This document shows, one piece after another, positions 53,759 to 63,570 of a stretch of DNA of 64,000 nucleotides. The notes below the pieces were generated by a model. It was not told the origin of the DNA, searched no databases, and was given only the letters and a program-made list of their open reading frames with translations. The DNA is taken from positions 62,001 to 126,000 of the forward strand of contig NZ_LBMN02000016.1 of NCBI RefSeq assembly GCF_001042485.2. Direction: 5' to 3'. Source of the stretch: Bacillus paralicheniformis. GTDB taxonomy: Bacteria > Bacillota > Bacilli > Bacillales > Bacillaceae. The translations under genes were made by a program, and so were the position numbers. Numbering within the stretch: position 1 is the first letter of the stretch; each line of letters begins with the position of its first letter.

Positions 53759-53780
53759 CCTGCTTCTCTGATTTCGGCAA
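53751..53780 (-). CDS. cat leader peptide
   Basis: TTG 53780 after GAGGTGAGAA opens a nine-codon frame, MPKSEKQAS, whose stop lies in the 5' arm of the attenuator stem. It resembles the MKKSEDYSS leader of staphylococcal cat plasmids. A stall near the sixth codon would melt the stem. Confidence 0.7.
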   Translation of the reverse strand: MPKSEKQAS

Positions 53781-53936
53781 TATTCTCACCTCATCCTGTA
53801 TTGCAAATGAATTGTAGCGCGTTTCGGAGACGCAGGCAACCGTCCCTCTTCTTCTTTGTCTTCTTGCTGTGCCATTCCCCGCCTCTCCACCTCCGGCTGT
53901 CATTTAGGTTATACTGACATAGATCGGGGTGAAGAT

Positions 53937-54497
53937 ATGAACAGCAAATCACGATTGACGCCTGAAAGGTGGCGGGCGATTACGGAAAACGATTCCGCCT
54001 ATGACGGAGTTTTTTATTACGCGGTCAAAACGACCGGGATATTTTGCCGCCCTTCCTGCAAATCGAGAGTTCCGCAAATCGAAAATGTGCAAATCTTTTT
54101 CAATGCAAAAGATGCTTTATCAGAAGGGTACCGCCCCTGCAAACGCTGCAATCCGGCCGGGATGCTGCTGCCGGATGAAGAGCTGGCACAGCGGGCGGTG
54201 CAAATCATCGAGGAATCTTATCGCGATCCGCTGTCTCTGCAAGCTTTGGCTGACAGGTGCCATATCAGCCCTTTTCATCTGCAGCGGACGTTTAAACGAA
54301 TCAAAGGCGTCTCGCCGGCAGAATACATCCTGCAGAAAAGGATTGAGAAAGCATTCGTTTTGCTTGCCCATTCTGAACGAACGATCGCAGAAATCGCCTC
54401 AATGGTAGGCATCGGGAATGCGGATTATTTTGCCGCTTTGTTTAAAAAGAAAACAGGGCAATCACCGACGTCATACCGGCAAATGAAACGGAGGTAA
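53937..54497 (+). CDS. adaA: Methylphosphotriester-DNA methyltransferase / activator AdaA
   Basis: 186 residues. Zinc-held Ada domain with C37, C41 (FCRPSC) and C68, C71 (CKRC); C37 is the methyl acceptor. AraC-type HTH at about 95-180 (LSLQALADRCHISPFHLQRTFKRIKG; TIAEIASMVGIGNADYFAALFKKKTG). When methylated it activates the ada operon. ATG 53937 follows GGGGTGAAG; the longer frame upstream lacks a site. AdaB follows after four bases. Confidence 0.94.
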   Translation: MNSKSRLTPERWRAITENDSAYDGVFYYAVKTTGIFCRPSCKSRVPQIENVQIFFNAKDALSEGYRPCKRCNPAGMLLPDEELAQRAVQIIEESYRDPLSLQALADRCHISPFHLQRTFKRIKGVSPAEYILQKRIEKAFVLLAHSERTIAEIASMVGIGNADYFAALFKKKTGQSPTSYRQMKRR

Positions 54498-54501
54498 ACA
54501 T

Positions 54502-55071
54502 ATGGAAGATCAAATCGTATACTGGCGTACGCTGACTTGCCGCCGCTCGCAGATTCACATTGCGGCGACTACCCGCGGGCTCTGTTTTACAGGGGCATGG
54601 AATCAAGGATTCGGTGAGCTGGCCGCTTGGGCTGAAAAAAGGTACGCACAGCCAGTTTTCATTCGGGATGACAAAGGATTGGCAGAATACGCCGAGCAGA
54701 TTCAGGCGTATTTAGATGGCAAGCGGACTCATTTCAGCTTTCCTGTCGACCTTGCCGGAACGCCTTTTCAGCTAGCCGTGTGGCAGGCGCTCTCCGAAAT
54801 TCCTTTCGGCAGCACGCGTTCCTATTCCGATATCGCCGGGCATATACAAAAGCGGAACGCTGTCCGGGCCGTAGGTACGGCGATCGGCGCAAATCCGCTG
54901 TTAATAGTAGTGCCGTGCCATCGGGTTATCGGCAAAAACGGACAGCTCACGGGATACCGGGGCGGATTGGAGATGAAAAAAGAACTGCTGATACTGGAGG
55001 CCGCAGGCGCCGCTGAACATCCTTTAACAACGGCATCCCGATCTCAAGCTTTCTCATCCGAGACAATGTGA
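54502..55071 (+). CDS. adaB: O6-methylguanine-DNA methyltransferase AdaB
   Basis: 189 residues. The C-terminal MGMT domain has LLIVVPCHRVIGKNGQLTGYRGG with the suicide Cys in PCHR, and the arginine-finger helix region AVRAVGTAIGANP. It directly reverses O6-alkylguanine. It is cotranscribed with adaA and its end overlaps the convergent kdpD gene by 28 bases. Confidence 0.94.
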   Translation: MEDQIVYWRTLTCRRSQIHIAATTRGLCFTGAWNQGFGELAAWAEKRYAQPVFIRDDKGLAEYAEQIQAYLDGKRTHFSFPVDLAGTPFQLAVWQALSEIPFGSTRSYSDIAGHIQKRNAVRAVGTAIGANPLLIVVPCHRVIGKNGQLTGYRGGLEMKKELLILEAAGAAEHPLTTASRSQAFSSETM

Positions 55072-56192
55072 AGGTCGATTCCGTCTGTATGCCTCATAAT
55101 GCTGTTGACAATCGAGCCTTTTCTGATTTCTTCCCATCGCGATCGGGCGGATTGGCCGAGCACAATTTGTGTAATGCCGTGCTGTTTCGCTGTATCAGTG
55201 ATCGTTTCAGAAATGCGCCTTTTGTTTGAGTGTTTAAAAATGAATTCGGCGCCGAACTGTGCACAGAGCGCCTCCCATTGCCCGATTTTATCCCGTTCTG
55301 TCGGGGCCAGCTGCTCCTTTGACGTGCGCGACACGTTTAAAACGAGCAGATCGGCCTTCAGCCGGCTTGCGATTCTCCATCCGCGCCGTATCAGTTTTTC
55401 GGCATTTTTTCCGTGCTGGACGCACACCAAAATCTTTTCATTCGTTCCCCTCGGCCGGAGGCTGCCGTTCGTCCGCTCCAGACGATCATCCACATCATCT
55501 GCAACTTCTCGCAAGGCGAGCTCTCTCAACGCAGCTAAATTATTTTTCGTAAAAAAATGGGTTAAAGCCTGTTGTATCTTATGTTTTTCATATACCTTTC
55601 CTTCCTGAAGCCGCTTTTGCAATGTTTCCGGAGTGACGTCAATCAAGATGACTTCATTCGCCAATTCCAACACGCGGTCCGGGATCCGTTCTCTCACTTT
55701 CACCCCGGTGACGTGTTGAACGATATCATGGACGCTTTCGATATGCTGGATATTGACGGCGGACAGCACGTTGATGCCTTCCTGTAAAATATCTTCAACG
55801 TCCATGTACCGCTTTTCATTTTTCGAACCTGGCACATTGGTGTGAGCCAGTTCATCGACAAGCACAAGGTCTGGCTTCCGGTTAATAATCGCATCGACAT
55901 CCATTTCTCCCATCGTTATCCCTTTATATGAAATGTTTCGTTTTGGAATGACTTCTAAACCTTTGACGAGTGCGGCCGTGTCTTTTCGATGATGCGTTTC
56001 GACAAGGCCGATCACGGCATCGATCCCTTCCCGCTTTAAATCGTGCGCTTCCTGGAGCATCCGATACGTTTTTCCGACTCCCGGCGCAGAACCGATATAA
56101 ATGGTCCAATGCCCTCTTTTCAGCTGTTCAATTTCGGCCAGCAGCTCTCCCGGCGTCTTCCTTCGATAATCACGGGTGTTTTTTGTCCGCAT
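55044..56192 (-). CDS. kdpD: KdpD stub: sensor domains without kinase
   Basis: 382 residues against about 900 in full KdpD. It keeps the KdpD domain (about 20-230) with Walker A YIGSAPGVGKTYRM and Walker B LVLVDELAHTNVPGSKNEKRYMDVEDIL, and a USP domain (about 250-380). The four membrane segments and the histidine kinase are absent, and no kdpE follows. USP domains of KdpD bind c-di-AMP in other Firmicutes. A stand-alone stub behind kdpFABC with a c-di-AMP riboswitch suggests post-translational control of the pump. Confidence 0.9.
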   Translation of the reverse strand: MRTKNTRDYRRKTPGELLAEIEQLKRGHWTIYIGSAPGVGKTYRMLQEAHDLKREGIDAVIGLVETHHRKDTAALVKGLEVIPKRNISYKGITMGEMDVDAIINRKPDLVLVDELAHTNVPGSKNEKRYMDVEDILQEGINVLSAVNIQHIESVHDIVQHVTGVKVRERIPDRVLELANEVILIDVTPETLQKRLQEGKVYEKHKIQQALTHFFTKNNLAALRELALREVADDVDDRLERTNGSLRPRGTNEKILVCVQHGKNAEKLIRRGWRIASRLKADLLVLNVSRTSKEQLAPTERDKIGQWEALCAQFGAEFIFKHSNKRRISETITDTAKQHGITQIVLGQSARSRWEEIRKGSIVNSIMRHTDGIDLHIVSDEKA

Positions 56193-56261
56193 TGCAGCAT
56201 CTCCGTTTTCTCATCAAGTTTGTTTTTCCCGGTGTCGTATGATCAGACACCGGGCAGCATT

Positions 56262-56822
56262 CTACTTCAGTTTTTCTTTTAAATCGATATTGAGAAGCAG
56301 CACGTTGACGCGCGGTTCACTTAAGAAGTCGCTTTTGGTATGCTGATGAACAAGCTGCACAAGCTCTTTCTCCGGCAGTCCTGTCAGACGGCTGATTCTC
56401 GGAATTTGCGCCATCGCCCCGTCGGGACTGATATCAGGGTCTAATCCCGAAGCGGAGTTCGTGACTAAATCGACCGGCAGTTTACTGATCGGAACATCAG
56501 GGTTTTCCTCCTTCCACTTTTCAATCGATGCTTTCATCCGTTTCAGCAAATCGGGATTTGACGGCGCTTCGTTTGGCGATCCAGATCCTGCGGCATCATA
56601 CTTGATGCTGGATTCCCTTCCTTGAAAGAGCCGCGGGTCTCTAAACCGCTGGCCAATGAGTTCAGAGCCGATCACATTCCCCTGCCGGTCATACACAAGA
56701 CTTCCATTTGACTTTCCAGGCATGGCGGCCTGTGAAATCCCTGTCAGCGCGAGCGGATATCCAAGCCCGCAAACCAGCATTAATAGCAGGCTGATTCTGA
56801 AGATTACTCCGATTTCTTTCAT
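56262..56822 (-). CDS. kdpC: Potassium-transporting ATPase subunit C
   Basis: 186 residues with one N-terminal membrane helix (ISLLLMLVCGLGYPLALTGISQA) and an extracellular domain carrying GSELIGQRF, FQGRESSIKYDAAGSGSPNEAPSNPDL and SASGLDPDISPDGAMAQIPRI. It stabilises the KdpA-KdpB contact. It is 12 bases after kdpB. Confidence 0.96.
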   Translation of the reverse strand: MKEIGVIFRISLLLMLVCGLGYPLALTGISQAAMPGKSNGSLVYDRQGNVIGSELIGQRFRDPRLFQGRESSIKYDAAGSGSPNEAPSNPDLLKRMKASIEKWKEENPDVPISKLPVDLVTNSASGLDPDISPDGAMAQIPRISRLTGLPEKELVQLVHQHTKSDFLSEPRVNVLLLNIDLKEKLK

Positions 56823-56834
56823 GACGATTCCTCC

Positions 56835-58907
56835 TTACAACATAATCTGAAGCAGCATATCGATCAGCTTGATTCCGATGAAAGGGACGATGACGCCGCC
56901 GAGGCCATAGATCAATAAATTGCGGGCCAGCAAAGCATTTGAGCTCATCGGTTTATAAGCAATTCCTTTCATGGCTAAAGGCACAAGAAGCGGGATGATC
57001 AGCGCGTTAAATATCAGCGCAGATAAGATCGCTGAAATCGGCGAACCAAGCCTCATGATGTTCAGCGCGTTCATCTCGGGAATCGCCAGCATAAACATCG
57101 CCGGGATGATGGCAAAATATTTGGCGATATCGTTTGCGATGCTGAACGTAGTCAAAGCGCCGCGCGTCATAAGCAGCTGCTTTCCGATCGAGACGACTTC
57201 AATGATTTTTGTCGGATTCGAATCAAGGTCCACCATATTCGCTGCTTCCTTGGCAGCTGTTGTGCCGCTGTTCATGGCAAGCCCGACATCAGCCTGCGCA
57301 AGTGCGGGCGCGTCATTGGTTCCGTCGCCCGTCATGGCGACAAGCTTTCCTTCAGATTGTTCGCGCTTGATCACATTAATCTTGTCTTCGGGCTTGCTTT
57401 CGGCAATAAAGTCATCAACGCCCGCTTCCCTTGCGATCGTAGCGGCCGTTAACGGATTGTCGCCTGTGCACATCACCGTTTTGATCCCCATTTTGCGAAG
57501 CTCGGCAAAGCGCTCTTTCATGCCCGGTTTAACGGTGTCTTTTAAATAGATCAAACCGAAGATTGTTCCGTCTGCCGCTACTGCCAGCGGTGTGCCGCCT
57601 TCTTTTGAAATCCGTTCGCTTTCCAGATCGAGATTCGAAGGTATCGTTCCGCCATTGTTGATCACCCACTTTTTCACGGCATCGACAGCGCCTTTGCGAA
57701 TGTGCCTTCCGTCGGGCAGGTTCACGCCGCTCATTCTCGTTTCCGCCTTGAATTCAATCGGTTCTCCTGCTTCAGCAACGGACGAGTCATAGTGAATCGA
57801 GAGTTTATCAGCGAGTTCGATGACTGAGCGTCCTTCCGGTGTTTCGTCATGGATGGAGCCAAGCGCCGCATATTCACCAACGGTTTGAAGCGATTCATCG
57901 CCGACAGGGACAAATTCCCCGGCCATCCGGTTTCCAAAAGTGATCGTCCCTGTTTTATCAAGAACAATCGTGTTAATGTCGCCCGCAGCCTCGACAGCTT
58001 TCCCCGACATCGCCAGAACGTTGAAGCGGGTCACGCGATCCATTCCCGCAATCCCGATGGCTGACAGGAGCCCGCCGATCGTCGTCGGTATAAGACAGAC
58101 AAGCAGGGCAATCAAGACGGCGGGATCAATTTGAAAACCGAGATAGGACGTAAAAAACGGGAGTGTCGCAACAACGATCAGAAAAATCAGCGTTAAGCTC
58201 GTTAAAACCGTATTCAACGCGATTTCATTCGGCGTTTTTTGCCTTTCAGCCCCTTCGACTAAAGCGATCATCTGATCGAGGAACGTTTCACCCGGATCAC
58301 TCGTGATCTTGACTTTAATCGAATCGCTGACGACCCGGGTGCCTCCCGTAACAGAGCTGAAATCACCGCCTGCTTCCTTTATGACCGGAGCAGACTCTCC
58401 CGTGATGGCCGATTCGTCTACTGATGCGAGACCCGCGATGACTTCACCGTCGCCAGGTATCATTTCTCCCTGGGAGACGATGACGATGTCCCCCTTTCTA
58501 AGCTCGGCAGGCGCTACCTTCTCAATGCGGTCATCCATTACTTTATTGGCCGAAACCCCTTTTTTCGTCTGTTTTAAAGAATCGGCCTGTGCCTTTCCTC
58601 TTCCTTCAGCCAGCGCTTCGGCGAAATTCGCGAATAACACGGTGATCAGCAAAATGAAAGAAACCGCCGGATTGAACCAGGGAGCCGCCGTACTGCCGAA
58701 AAACCGGGGAAACACGGAAAGCAGAACCGTTATGAAAAATCCAACTTCTACGACAAACATAATCGGATTTTTGATCATAGTTCGCGGATCTAATTTTAAA
58801 AAGGCATGTTTGACCGCATCTTTGATGATCGTGTCGTTCATCGTTTGCTTTGTTGTGTGAACGGCATCCGGTGTGGCCTGTTGACTGGAATGATGCAAAT
58901 CGTTCAT
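56835..58907 (-). CDS. kdpB: Potassium-transporting ATPase subunit B
   Basis: 690 residues, P-type ATPase. Phosphorylation motif [19 protein letters not shown] loop in [15 protein letters not shown], hinge [18 protein letters not shown], and seven membrane segments. It hydrolyses ATP to drive K+ through KdpA. The N-terminus has about 30 extra polar residues. It is 13 bases after kdpA. Confidence 0.97.
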   Translation of the reverse strand: MNDLHHSSQQATPDAVHTTKQTMNDTIIKDAVKHAFLKLDPRTMIKNPIMFVVEVGFFITVLLSVFPRFFGSTAAPWFNPAVSFILLITVLFANFAEALAEGRGKAQADSLKQTKKGVSANKVMDDRIEKVAPAELRKGDIVIVSQGEMIPGDGEVIAGLASVDESAITGESAPVIKEAGGDFSSVTGGTRVVSDSIKVKITSDPGETFLDQMIALVEGAERQKTPNEIALNTVLTSLTLIFLIVVATLPFFTSYLGFQIDPAVLIALLVCLIPTTIGGLLSAIGIAGMDRVTRFNVLAMSGKAVEAAGDINTIVLDKTGTITFGNRMAGEFVPVGDESLQTVGEYAALGSIHDETPEGRSVIELADKLSIHYDSSVAEAGEPIEFKAETRMSGVNLPDGRHIRKGAVDAVKKWVINNGGTIPSNLDLESERISKEGGTPLAVAADGTIFGLIYLKDTVKPGMKERFAELRKMGIKTVMCTGDNPLTAATIAREAGVDDFIAESKPEDKINVIKREQSEGKLVAMTGDGTNDAPALAQADVGLAMNSGTTAAKEAANMVDLDSNPTKIIEVVSIGKQLLMTRGALTTFSIANDIAKYFAIIPAMFMLAIPEMNALNIMRLGSPISAILSALIFNALIIPLLVPLAMKGIAYKPMSSNALLARNLLIYGLGGVIVPFIGIKLIDMLLQIML

Positions 58908-58920
58908 GAGTAAAGCCCCC

Positions 58921-60594
58921 TTATCGTAATGTTAAATATTCTGCGGCCGGTCCCAACACAAGCACCGGAAAGAATGTTAAAGCCCCGACGATCAGGATCG
59001 AAGCGATAAAAATCCCGCTGAACAGGCTTGAATCGGTGCGAAATGTTCCGATTGTTTCCGGAACGGTTTGCTTTTTCAAAAGTGACCCCGCAACTGCGAG
59101 CAGTGTGACAATTGAGAAATAACGGCCGATAAACATCACAATTCCCGTTGTTATATTCCAAAAAGGCGACGCGTCTCCGAGCCCTTCAAATCCTGAACCG
59201 TTATTCGCGGCTGAAGACGTATATTCGTATAAAATCTGGCTGATCCCGTGAAATCCGGGATTTGAAATTGCAGCCTGACCCGCTTGCGTCATGACGGCAA
59301 GCGCTGACGCCCCTAAGATTAACAAAGGATGAATCAGCAGAGTAACGGCTAAAAGCTTCATTTCATTTCCTTCAATTTTTTTGCCTAAAAACTCAGGCGT
59401 TCTTCCGACCATTAAGCCCGACAGAAAAACCGCAACCATCGCGTATAGAAGCATGTTCATCAATCCGGCGCCTATTCCGCCAAACACCGTGTTCAGCATC
59501 ATATTAAGCAATGCCAAAAGACCCGTTAGTGGCGTGAGCGTGTCGTGCATCGTATTGACAGCTCCTGTCTCGCTCGCGGTGGTAACCATCGCATAAAAAG
59601 CTGAATTCAATGTTCCAAAACGCACTTCCTTACCTTCCATGCTGCCTTCTGTGTGCTCGATTCCGAGCTGATTGATGACGGGATTGCCTTGCGATTCCGC
59701 CATGAAAGCTGCCCCGGCTGAAAGCAAAAACAAAAGACCTGCGGATACAAAAAGAATGCGGCCTTGCTTCAGATTCCCAACCATTTTCCCATACGTAAAC
59801 GGCAGTGAGATGGTAATCAAGAGCATTAATAAAATTTGAATCGCATTGCTCCATCCATTCGGATTTTCAAATGGATGAGAAGAGTTGACGCCAAAATACC
59901 CCCCGCCGTTGTTCCCCAGTTCTTTGATGGATAAAAAGGACGCCACCGGCCCCCGAACAATGGACTGCTCCCCTCCGCTCACCGTATGGGCTGTCACGGA
60001 ACCGTCAAGCGTCTGCGGTACGCCTAGGGCGACGAAAACAAGCGACACCACAACTGTGATCGGCAGTAAAATCCGCGTGATCGAACGGACCAAATCGACA
60101 AAAAAGTTGCCGAACGGTTTCCCGGCGAGCCCCCGAATCATCGCAACCGCGGCGGCCAGCGCCGTAGCGGGAGCGGCAAACATTAAAAAGGTGATCGCAA
60201 TCATCTGCGAAAGCATGGACAGACCGCTTTCGCCGCTGTAATGCTGCAAATTTGTATTCGTCATAAAACTGACTGCCGTATTAAAAGCCAGTGTGGGTTC
60301 CATTCCCGCGACCTTTTCAGGATTTAAAAGCAGTACACCCTGCAGACGAAAAACGAGATAAACGATGAAAATCATCGCCGTATTCGTGAGTACCAGCGCG
60401 GCGGCGTATTTCTTCCACGATTGGTTTTCTCCTTTTACTCCGCCCAGCTCAAGCAGCAAGCGTTCCGCCGGAAGGAAAAACCGGTCGATTTTGGACGGGG
60501 CGCCGTCAAATACCTTCGCTATGTAAAGCCCCATTGGTTTGGCTGCCAGCAATGCGGCAAGCAGGATAAAACAGATGGATATGAGCGACGTCAT
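58921..60594 (-). CDS. kdpA: Potassium-transporting ATPase subunit A
   Basis: 557 residues, about ten membrane segments, member of the K+ transporter superfamily. Selectivity-filter loops are visible as [43 protein letters not shown] and SAANNGSGF. It forms the K+ channel. The operon order kdpF-A-B-C-D is complete. Confidence 0.97.
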   Translation of the reverse strand: MTSLISICFILLAALLAAKPMGLYIAKVFDGAPSKIDRFFLPAERLLLELGGVKGENQSWKKYAAALVLTNTAMIFIVYLVFRLQGVLLLNPEKVAGMEPTLAFNTAVSFMTNTNLQHYSGESGLSMLSQMIAITFLMFAAPATALAAAVAMIRGLAGKPFGNFFVDLVRSITRILLPITVVVSLVFVALGVPQTLDGSVTAHTVSGGEQSIVRGPVASFLSIKELGNNGGGYFGVNSSHPFENPNGWSNAIQILLMLLITISLPFTYGKMVGNLKQGRILFVSAGLLFLLSAGAAFMAESQGNPVINQLGIEHTEGSMEGKEVRFGTLNSAFYAMVTTASETGAVNTMHDTLTPLTGLLALLNMMLNTVFGGIGAGLMNMLLYAMVAVFLSGLMVGRTPEFLGKKIEGNEMKLLAVTLLIHPLLILGASALAVMTQAGQAAISNPGFHGISQILYEYTSSAANNGSGFEGLGDASPFWNITTGIVMFIGRYFSIVTLLAVAGSLLKKQTVPETIGTFRTDSSLFSGIFIASILIVGALTFFPVLVLGPAAEYLTLR

Positions 60595-60619
60595 TTCAAT
60601 ACCCCCAATTTGTGTACAA

Positions 60620-60697
60620 TTAAAATTTCTCAGGATTCAATAAAGCATAAGTCAAATAGACAAACATGGCGGCTGCTCCCGCTGCCAATAGCGCCAT
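60620..60697 (-). CDS. kdpF: Potassium-transporting ATPase small subunit KdpF
   Basis: 25 residues with one membrane helix and the KdpF ending YLTYALLNPEKF, close to the E. coli YLVYALINAEAF. ATG 60697 follows AAAGGAGTG. It lies 25 bases before kdpA and stabilises the complex in the membrane. Confidence 0.9.
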   Translation of the reverse strand: MALLAAGAAAMFVYLTYALLNPEKF

Positions 60698-60717
60698 GGC
60701 AATCACTCCTTTCACAT

Positions 60718-60813
60718 TTATGATTGATCAGCGGTTTTCCCCGCCCATCTCAGCAACAGAAACATCATCCCCGCTAAAAATGCGACAATGGCCAGCATCA
60801 CGATATCCAGCAC
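60718..60813 (-). CDS. Additional small membrane protein leading the kdp operon
   Basis: 31 residues from GTG 60813 after AGGAGG. A single hydrophobic helix (IVMLAIVAFLAGMMFLLL) ends in RWAGKTADQS. Only 20 bases separate it from kdpF. Comparable short frames occur before kdpF in some other bacteria. It may be a second small subunit or a regulator of the pump. Confidence 0.65.
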   Translation of the reverse strand: MLDIVMLAIVAFLAGMMFLLLRWAGKTADQS

Positions 60814-60843
60814 TCCGCTCACCTCCTTTCATGTTTTTTGCAC

Positions 60844-60884
60844 GAAAAAAAGCCGCAAGAGAACAAACCTCTTACGGCTTTTTT
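60844..60884 (-). terminator. Terminator of the kdp riboswitch
   Basis: On the minus strand AAAAAAGCCGTAAGAG pairs with CTCTTGCGGCTTTTTT (one G-U-type mismatch) around a 7-base loop with a long U-tract. It lies between the aptamer and the first kdp frame, so it is the regulated terminator. Confidence 0.9.
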
Positions 60885-60934
60885 GGGCACAGTTAAGAAA
60901 CCGTGCTTTATGCACGTTTTTTGGTTCTCTTTAA

Positions 60935-61056
60935 ACGCTTGCGAGGTTAGCTGTCGGATTCAGGTGCAAAGAGTCACCTTACCTTGAAAAGGATTCACCC
61001 CAAGTGGCAGCGCCACAAAAAATTGGTTCCCCCGCTTCCAATTGGAATTCAGCGGT
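60935..61056 (-). promoter_or_regulatory. c-di-AMP (ydaO/yuaA) riboswitch aptamer
   Basis: On the minus strand the class hallmarks appear in order: CGCTGAATTCC, GCGGGGGAACCAATTTTTTG, GGGGTGAATCC, AAGGTAAGGTGACTC, GCACCTGAATCCG and AGCTAACCTCGCAAGCG. The closing P1 pairs CGCT with AGCG. High c-di-AMP (high K+) should favour the following terminator and shut kdp off. Confidence 0.95.
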
Positions 61057-61281
61057 TACGTTAATTGGAAATTTTATTCAGTTTTTTGATGAGATTTATA
61101 TTACGCCCGTTCAATCATCGTGTAAAGTTTCATAAATGATCAAATTTCCTCGTTTATCAATTTTATAACCTTTTTTACACAGTTTATGACTTATTACCTT
61201 CTATTTTCTCTTAATATCTTGTTTTCTCTTTCATGTTATGGCTTTTACCTGTGAAAAACGGCGGATAAAAAATGTGTCGAA

Positions 61282-61316
61282 GCCCCGCTCGGAAATTCGA
61301 ACGGGGCCGTTTTTTG
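61282..61316. terminator. Hairpin downstream of ytbE
   Basis: GCCCCG and CGGGGC pair around a 14-base loop. The T6 run lies on the plus-strand side, so its use for minus-strand ytbE is uncertain. Confidence 0.45.
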
Positions 61317-62162
61317 TTAAAAGTCAAAGTTATCAGGATCAGGACCGACACGGGTGTTTTCATTCAGCCCGTCAATTTGCTTCATTTCCTCGAGGGTCAG
61401 TTCAAAATCAAATACCTCCGCGTTTTGGGCAATTCGCTCCGCTTTTGTCGACTTTGGAATGGTGATGACTCCGTTTTGCAAATCCCAGCGTAAAATGACT
61501 TGAGCAGGTGTCTTGCCGTGCTTGTCCGCGATATCTTTCAGCAGCGGGTGGCTGAGCAATTGGCCTTGCATCAGCGGCGACCATGCTTGAAGCTGGATGC
61601 TGTGCGAACGGCAAAACGCTTGCAGCTCTTTCTGCGTGAGCCGCGGGTGATACTCGACCTGGTCGATCACCGGTTTGACGGCGGCATCTTTCAGCAAGTC
61701 TTCCAGATGGTGAACGTGAAAATTGCTGACGCCGATTGCTTTTACGCGTCCTTGTTCATAAAGAGTTTCAAGGGCTTTCCACGCCGCTTTATAGCGCCCT
61801 TCAACAGGCCAGTGGATCAGGTATAAATCCAGGTAATCGAGCCCGAGCTTTTCGAGACTCGCTTCGTAGGCTGCAATCGTTTCGTCATAGCCTAAATCGT
61901 CATTCCAGACCTTTGACGTTACAAACAAGTCTTCTCTAGAAATTCCGGCTTCTTTCAACCCTTCGCGAATTCCTTGGCCAACCCCTTCTTCATTTCCGTA
62001 GATGGCTGCCGTATCGATACTGCGGTAGCCGTGCTTGATTGCCGTTTTTACGGCTTGCACCAGTTCGGGCCCTTCCTCTACTTTAAACACGCCTAGTCCA
62101 AACCAGGGCATGTCCGTCCCGTTATTCAATGTGATTCGATCTTGCAGATTTTTTGCCGTCAT
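61317..62162 (-). CDS. ytbE: Aldo/keto reductase
   Basis: 281 residues, AKR5-like TIM barrel. Catalytic tetrad regions: RSIDTAAIYGNE (Asp and Tyr), VTSKVWN (Lys) and YLIHWPVEG (His). NADPH site ITIPKSTKAERIAQN. The end GLNENTRVGPDPDNFDF is that of B. subtilis YtbE. It reduces small carbonyl compounds such as glyoxals. It follows ytbD in one operon controlled by YtcD. Confidence 0.92.
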   Translation of the reverse strand: MTAKNLQDRITLNNGTDMPWFGLGVFKVEEGPELVQAVKTAIKHGYRSIDTAAIYGNEEGVGQGIREGLKEAGISREDLFVTSKVWNDDLGYDETIAAYEASLEKLGLDYLDLYLIHWPVEGRYKAAWKALETLYEQGRVKAIGVSNFHVHHLEDLLKDAAVKPVIDQVEYHPRLTQKELQAFCRSHSIQLQAWSPLMQGQLLSHPLLKDIADKHGKTPAQVILRWDLQNGVITIPKSTKAERIAQNAEVFDFELTLEEMKQIDGLNENTRVGPDPDNFDF

Positions 62163-62192
62163 CTAATTGGCCTCCTCATATTTTTGTATACA

Positions 62193-63413
62193 TCATGCGC
62201 AGTTTTTCTTTAAAGCTTGATTTTGTTTTTGGTCATTTCGTTCCAGCGCCCTGCTCCAGCCCGTCAGCGCGACGGCGCCGAGCACCATCAAAGCTCCGGC
62301 CCATGGAGTGTGAATCAAACCGATCGACTGTGTGATGGCGCCTCCTGTATAAGATCCGATCGCGATCCCGGCGTTGAATGCAGCGATATTGACAGCTGAT
62401 GCGACATCTACCGCCCCCGGAACAAACCGTTCAGCCAGAATTACCACATAGGACTGGAGCCCGGGGACATTCATAAATGCTAAAAATCCCATCAGCATGA
62501 TGACGATAAAGCCCGCTGCCTGATAAGGAGCAGCCGCCGTTAAGATGAGAAGCACAACCGCTTGGGCGATGAACATATAGAATAATGCAGTAAGCGGTTT
62601 TTGGTTGGCCGCTTTACCTCCGATGATATTTCCGAGCGCGACGGCAATGCCGTAAGCAAGCAAAATGACGGCAACAGCTTCCTGTTTAAAACCTGTCACA
62701 TGCTGAAGCAGCGGGGATAAATACGTAAAGACAACAAATGTTCCTCCATAACCAAGCGCCGTAATGATGAATAAAAGCAGCAGACGGCCATTGGTTACAA
62801 GTTTCAATTGGCTCTTGAAAGACGTTCGGACGCCTTTCGGCAAATCGGCCGGAACAAGAAAGCTGTTGGCGATAAACGCCAGTGCGCCGACAGCGACAAT
62901 CGCCGCAAAAGCAATCCGCCAGCCGAACAGCTGACCGAGGAACGTGCCGATGGGAACTCCGGTAATCATCGCAATCGTCAGACCGGTAAACATAATTGAT
63001 ATCGCTCCGGCTCTTTTATCCGCCGGGACCAGGCTTGCCGCAATCGTTGAACCGATTGACATAAATACGCCATGAGAAAACGCGGAAATCACGCGGGCGG
63101 TTAATAAAACACCGATGCTTCCGGCACATGCCGCAAGCCCGTTTCCGATCATAAAAATAATCATAATCACAAGCAACAGCGCTTTTCTCGGCATACTCGA
63201 TGTGACAGACGTCAATACGGGTGCGCCGACTGTCACGCCCAAAGCGTATAACGATACAGTCAGCCCCGCGGTCGTCACTGAAATGTTCATGTCATCAGCA
63301 ATTAAAGGCAGAAGCCCCACGCTGATGAATTCGGTTGTCCCGATGGCAAATGCGCTGGCCGCCAAGGCTAAAAGCGCTAATATACTGCGTTTTTTATCAT
63401 GAACAGAAGTCAT
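62193..63413 (-). CDS. ytbD: MFS efflux transporter
   Basis: 406 residues, DHA1-type major facilitator with 12 membrane segments (LALLALAASAFAIGTTEFISVGLLPLIADDMNISVTTAG; ARVISAFSHGVFMSIGSTIAASLVPADKRA). It is like B. subtilis YtbD. ATG 63413 follows AAAGGGGGAA; the longer frame runs into the operator region. Probable exporter of a drug or reactive metabolite; ytbE follows after 30 bases. Confidence 0.88.
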   Translation of the reverse strand: MTSVHDKKRSILALLALAASAFAIGTTEFISVGLLPLIADDMNISVTTAGLTVSLYALGVTVGAPVLTSVTSSMPRKALLLVIMIIFMIGNGLAACAGSIGVLLTARVISAFSHGVFMSIGSTIAASLVPADKRAGAISIMFTGLTIAMITGVPIGTFLGQLFGWRIAFAAIVAVGALAFIANSFLVPADLPKGVRTSFKSQLKLVTNGRLLLLFIITALGYGGTFVVFTYLSPLLQHVTGFKQEAVAVILLAYGIAVALGNIIGGKAANQKPLTALFYMFIAQAVVLLILTAAAPYQAAGFIVIMLMGFLAFMNVPGLQSYVVILAERFVPGAVDVASAVNIAAFNAGIAIGSYTGGAITQSIGLIHTPWAGALMVLGAVALTGWSRALERNDQKQNQALKKNCA

Positions 63414-63498
63414 TCTTTTTCCCCCTTTCGTTTTTAATGTATAGCAAATGTCTGCCGGCAAATGATATTATGGTACATATCATCCATAAAAAAAAGTA

Positions 63499-63555
63499 CG
63501 CACTTTTAAGTGCGATAGGAACCAAAAAGTTAGATAGGTACTTTTCGGTTCCTAT
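63499..63555. promoter_or_regulatory. Operators in the ytbD-ytcD divergent region
   Basis: CGCACTT-TT-AAGTGCG (63499-63514) is a perfect 7-2-7 palindrome, followed by ATAGGAACC (63515-63523) and GGTTCCTAT (63547-63555), a perfect 9-base inverted repeat. The first shares the 13-mer AGTACGCACTTTT with the hxlA promoter. YtcD, an HxlR-family protein, is the likely binder. Confidence 0.65.
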
Positions 63556-63570
63556 GGTTTGGAGGAGAAC

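Noticed and set aside
55044-56192. KdpD truncated by frameshift
   Set aside because: The protein ends cleanly with a convergent gene and no kinase remnant follows; stand-alone KdpD stubs are known in bacilli.
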